Of a stretch of 64,000 nt of DNA, positions 63,873 through 64,000 are shown piece by piece. A program made the translations under genes and the position numbers. Source of the stretch: Vibrio ostreae (GTDB lineage Bacteria; Pseudomonadota; Gammaproteobacteria; Enterobacterales; Vibrionaceae); contig NZ_CP076643.1 in NCBI RefSeq assembly GCF_019226825.1, positions 1,178,001-1,242,000 on the forward strand, given 5' to 3'. The notes under the pieces are model-generated. The model was not told the DNA's origin. It made no database searches and saw only the letters and a program-made list of their open reading frames with translations. How positions within the stretch are numbered: the first letter of the stretch is position 1; each line of letters opens with the position of its first letter.

Positions 63873-64000
63873 GCCTGTCTACAAGCAGAAACAGGACTGG
63901 GCTCCTCAGCAACGATAGGGCTCAAAGGCATCATAAAATTGGCCCAACCAACGCTAAATCGACTCTAAGTCTACGCATTTGACTCTTGATGTGTTGATCA

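Noticed and set aside
1..64000. CRISPR array, prophage or intact insertion sequence
   Set aside because: No regularly spaced repeats, capsid/tail genes, transposase frames or terminal inverted repeats with target duplications were seen.

Overview
The window reads as a chromosomal segment of a marine gammaproteobacterium, most likely a Vibrio. The support is the overall gene set (PBP1b, YbiT, CheV, ThiXYZ behind a TPP riboswitch, SoxBDAG next to GlyA/PurU/SdaA, BCCT carrier, many chemotaxis and c-di-GMP genes) and an integron-like platform at the left edge. The species cannot be fixed from the sequence alone.

Region 1 (1-1400) is AT-rich and looks like the edge of an integron cassette array. 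A leftward gene with a sigma-70 region-4-like helix-turn-helix runs off the window. It starts just behind a GTTAGGC recombination core. Next come an inverted-repeat block, a perfect CTGT-N8-ACAG LexA box and the decayed first codons of an IntI-like integrase. Region 2 (1.4-5.8 kb) holds a PAP2 phosphatase, a His-rich COG0523 GTPase behind a likely Zur box, and mrcB (PBP1b).

Region 3 (5.8-17.8 kb) is a complete beta-1,4-galactan utilisation locus. It encodes a LamB-type porin, GH42 beta-galactosidase, lipoprotein GH53 galactanase, ABC importer (binding protein, two permeases, and a divergent MalK-type ATPase), a LacI-family regulator and a second exported GH53. Extracellular galactanases would cut the polymer, the porin and ABC system would import oligosaccharides, and GH42 would release galactose. 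One permease gene (ganQ) carries a +1 frameshift in a run of six G.

Region 4 (17.9-21.3 kb) holds small and housekeeping genes, including a periplasmic chorismate mutase gene frameshifted in a run of seven T. Region 5 (21.7-34.6 kb) is a sarcosine and one-carbon catabolic unit, sdaA-purU-soxG-soxA-soxD-soxB-glyA in one direction, followed by a chemoreceptor and a BCCT betaine-type carrier. Together they suggest growth on glycine betaine breakdown products, although the first demethylation steps are not here.

Region 6 (34.7-45.1 kb) holds a mechanosensitive channel, a Ca2+/Na+ exchanger, a soluble PAS chemoreceptor, an exported metallo-beta-lactamase-fold protein, an Fe-type alcohol dehydrogenase, D-serine dehydratase, an M20 peptidase remnant, and a divergent acdS/Lrp-type regulator pair. 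The acdS product has the ACC-deaminase residues at the family numbering. Region 7 (45.2-50 kb) has ybiT and a TPP riboswitch-thiZXY operon with a 42-codon ORF translationally coupled to thiZ.

Region 8 (50-56 kb) is a CitAB/DctSR-type two-component system beside a tripartite tricarboxylate transporter (tctCBA). Region 9 (56.5-64 kb) holds two identical tRNA-Val(GAC) genes, a GGDEF cyclase, a DUF2726/zinc-ribbon protein, an operon of a periplasmic binding protein and CheV, a second CitAB/DcuSR-type pair and a small ORF. I saw no CRISPR array, prophage or intact insertion sequence.
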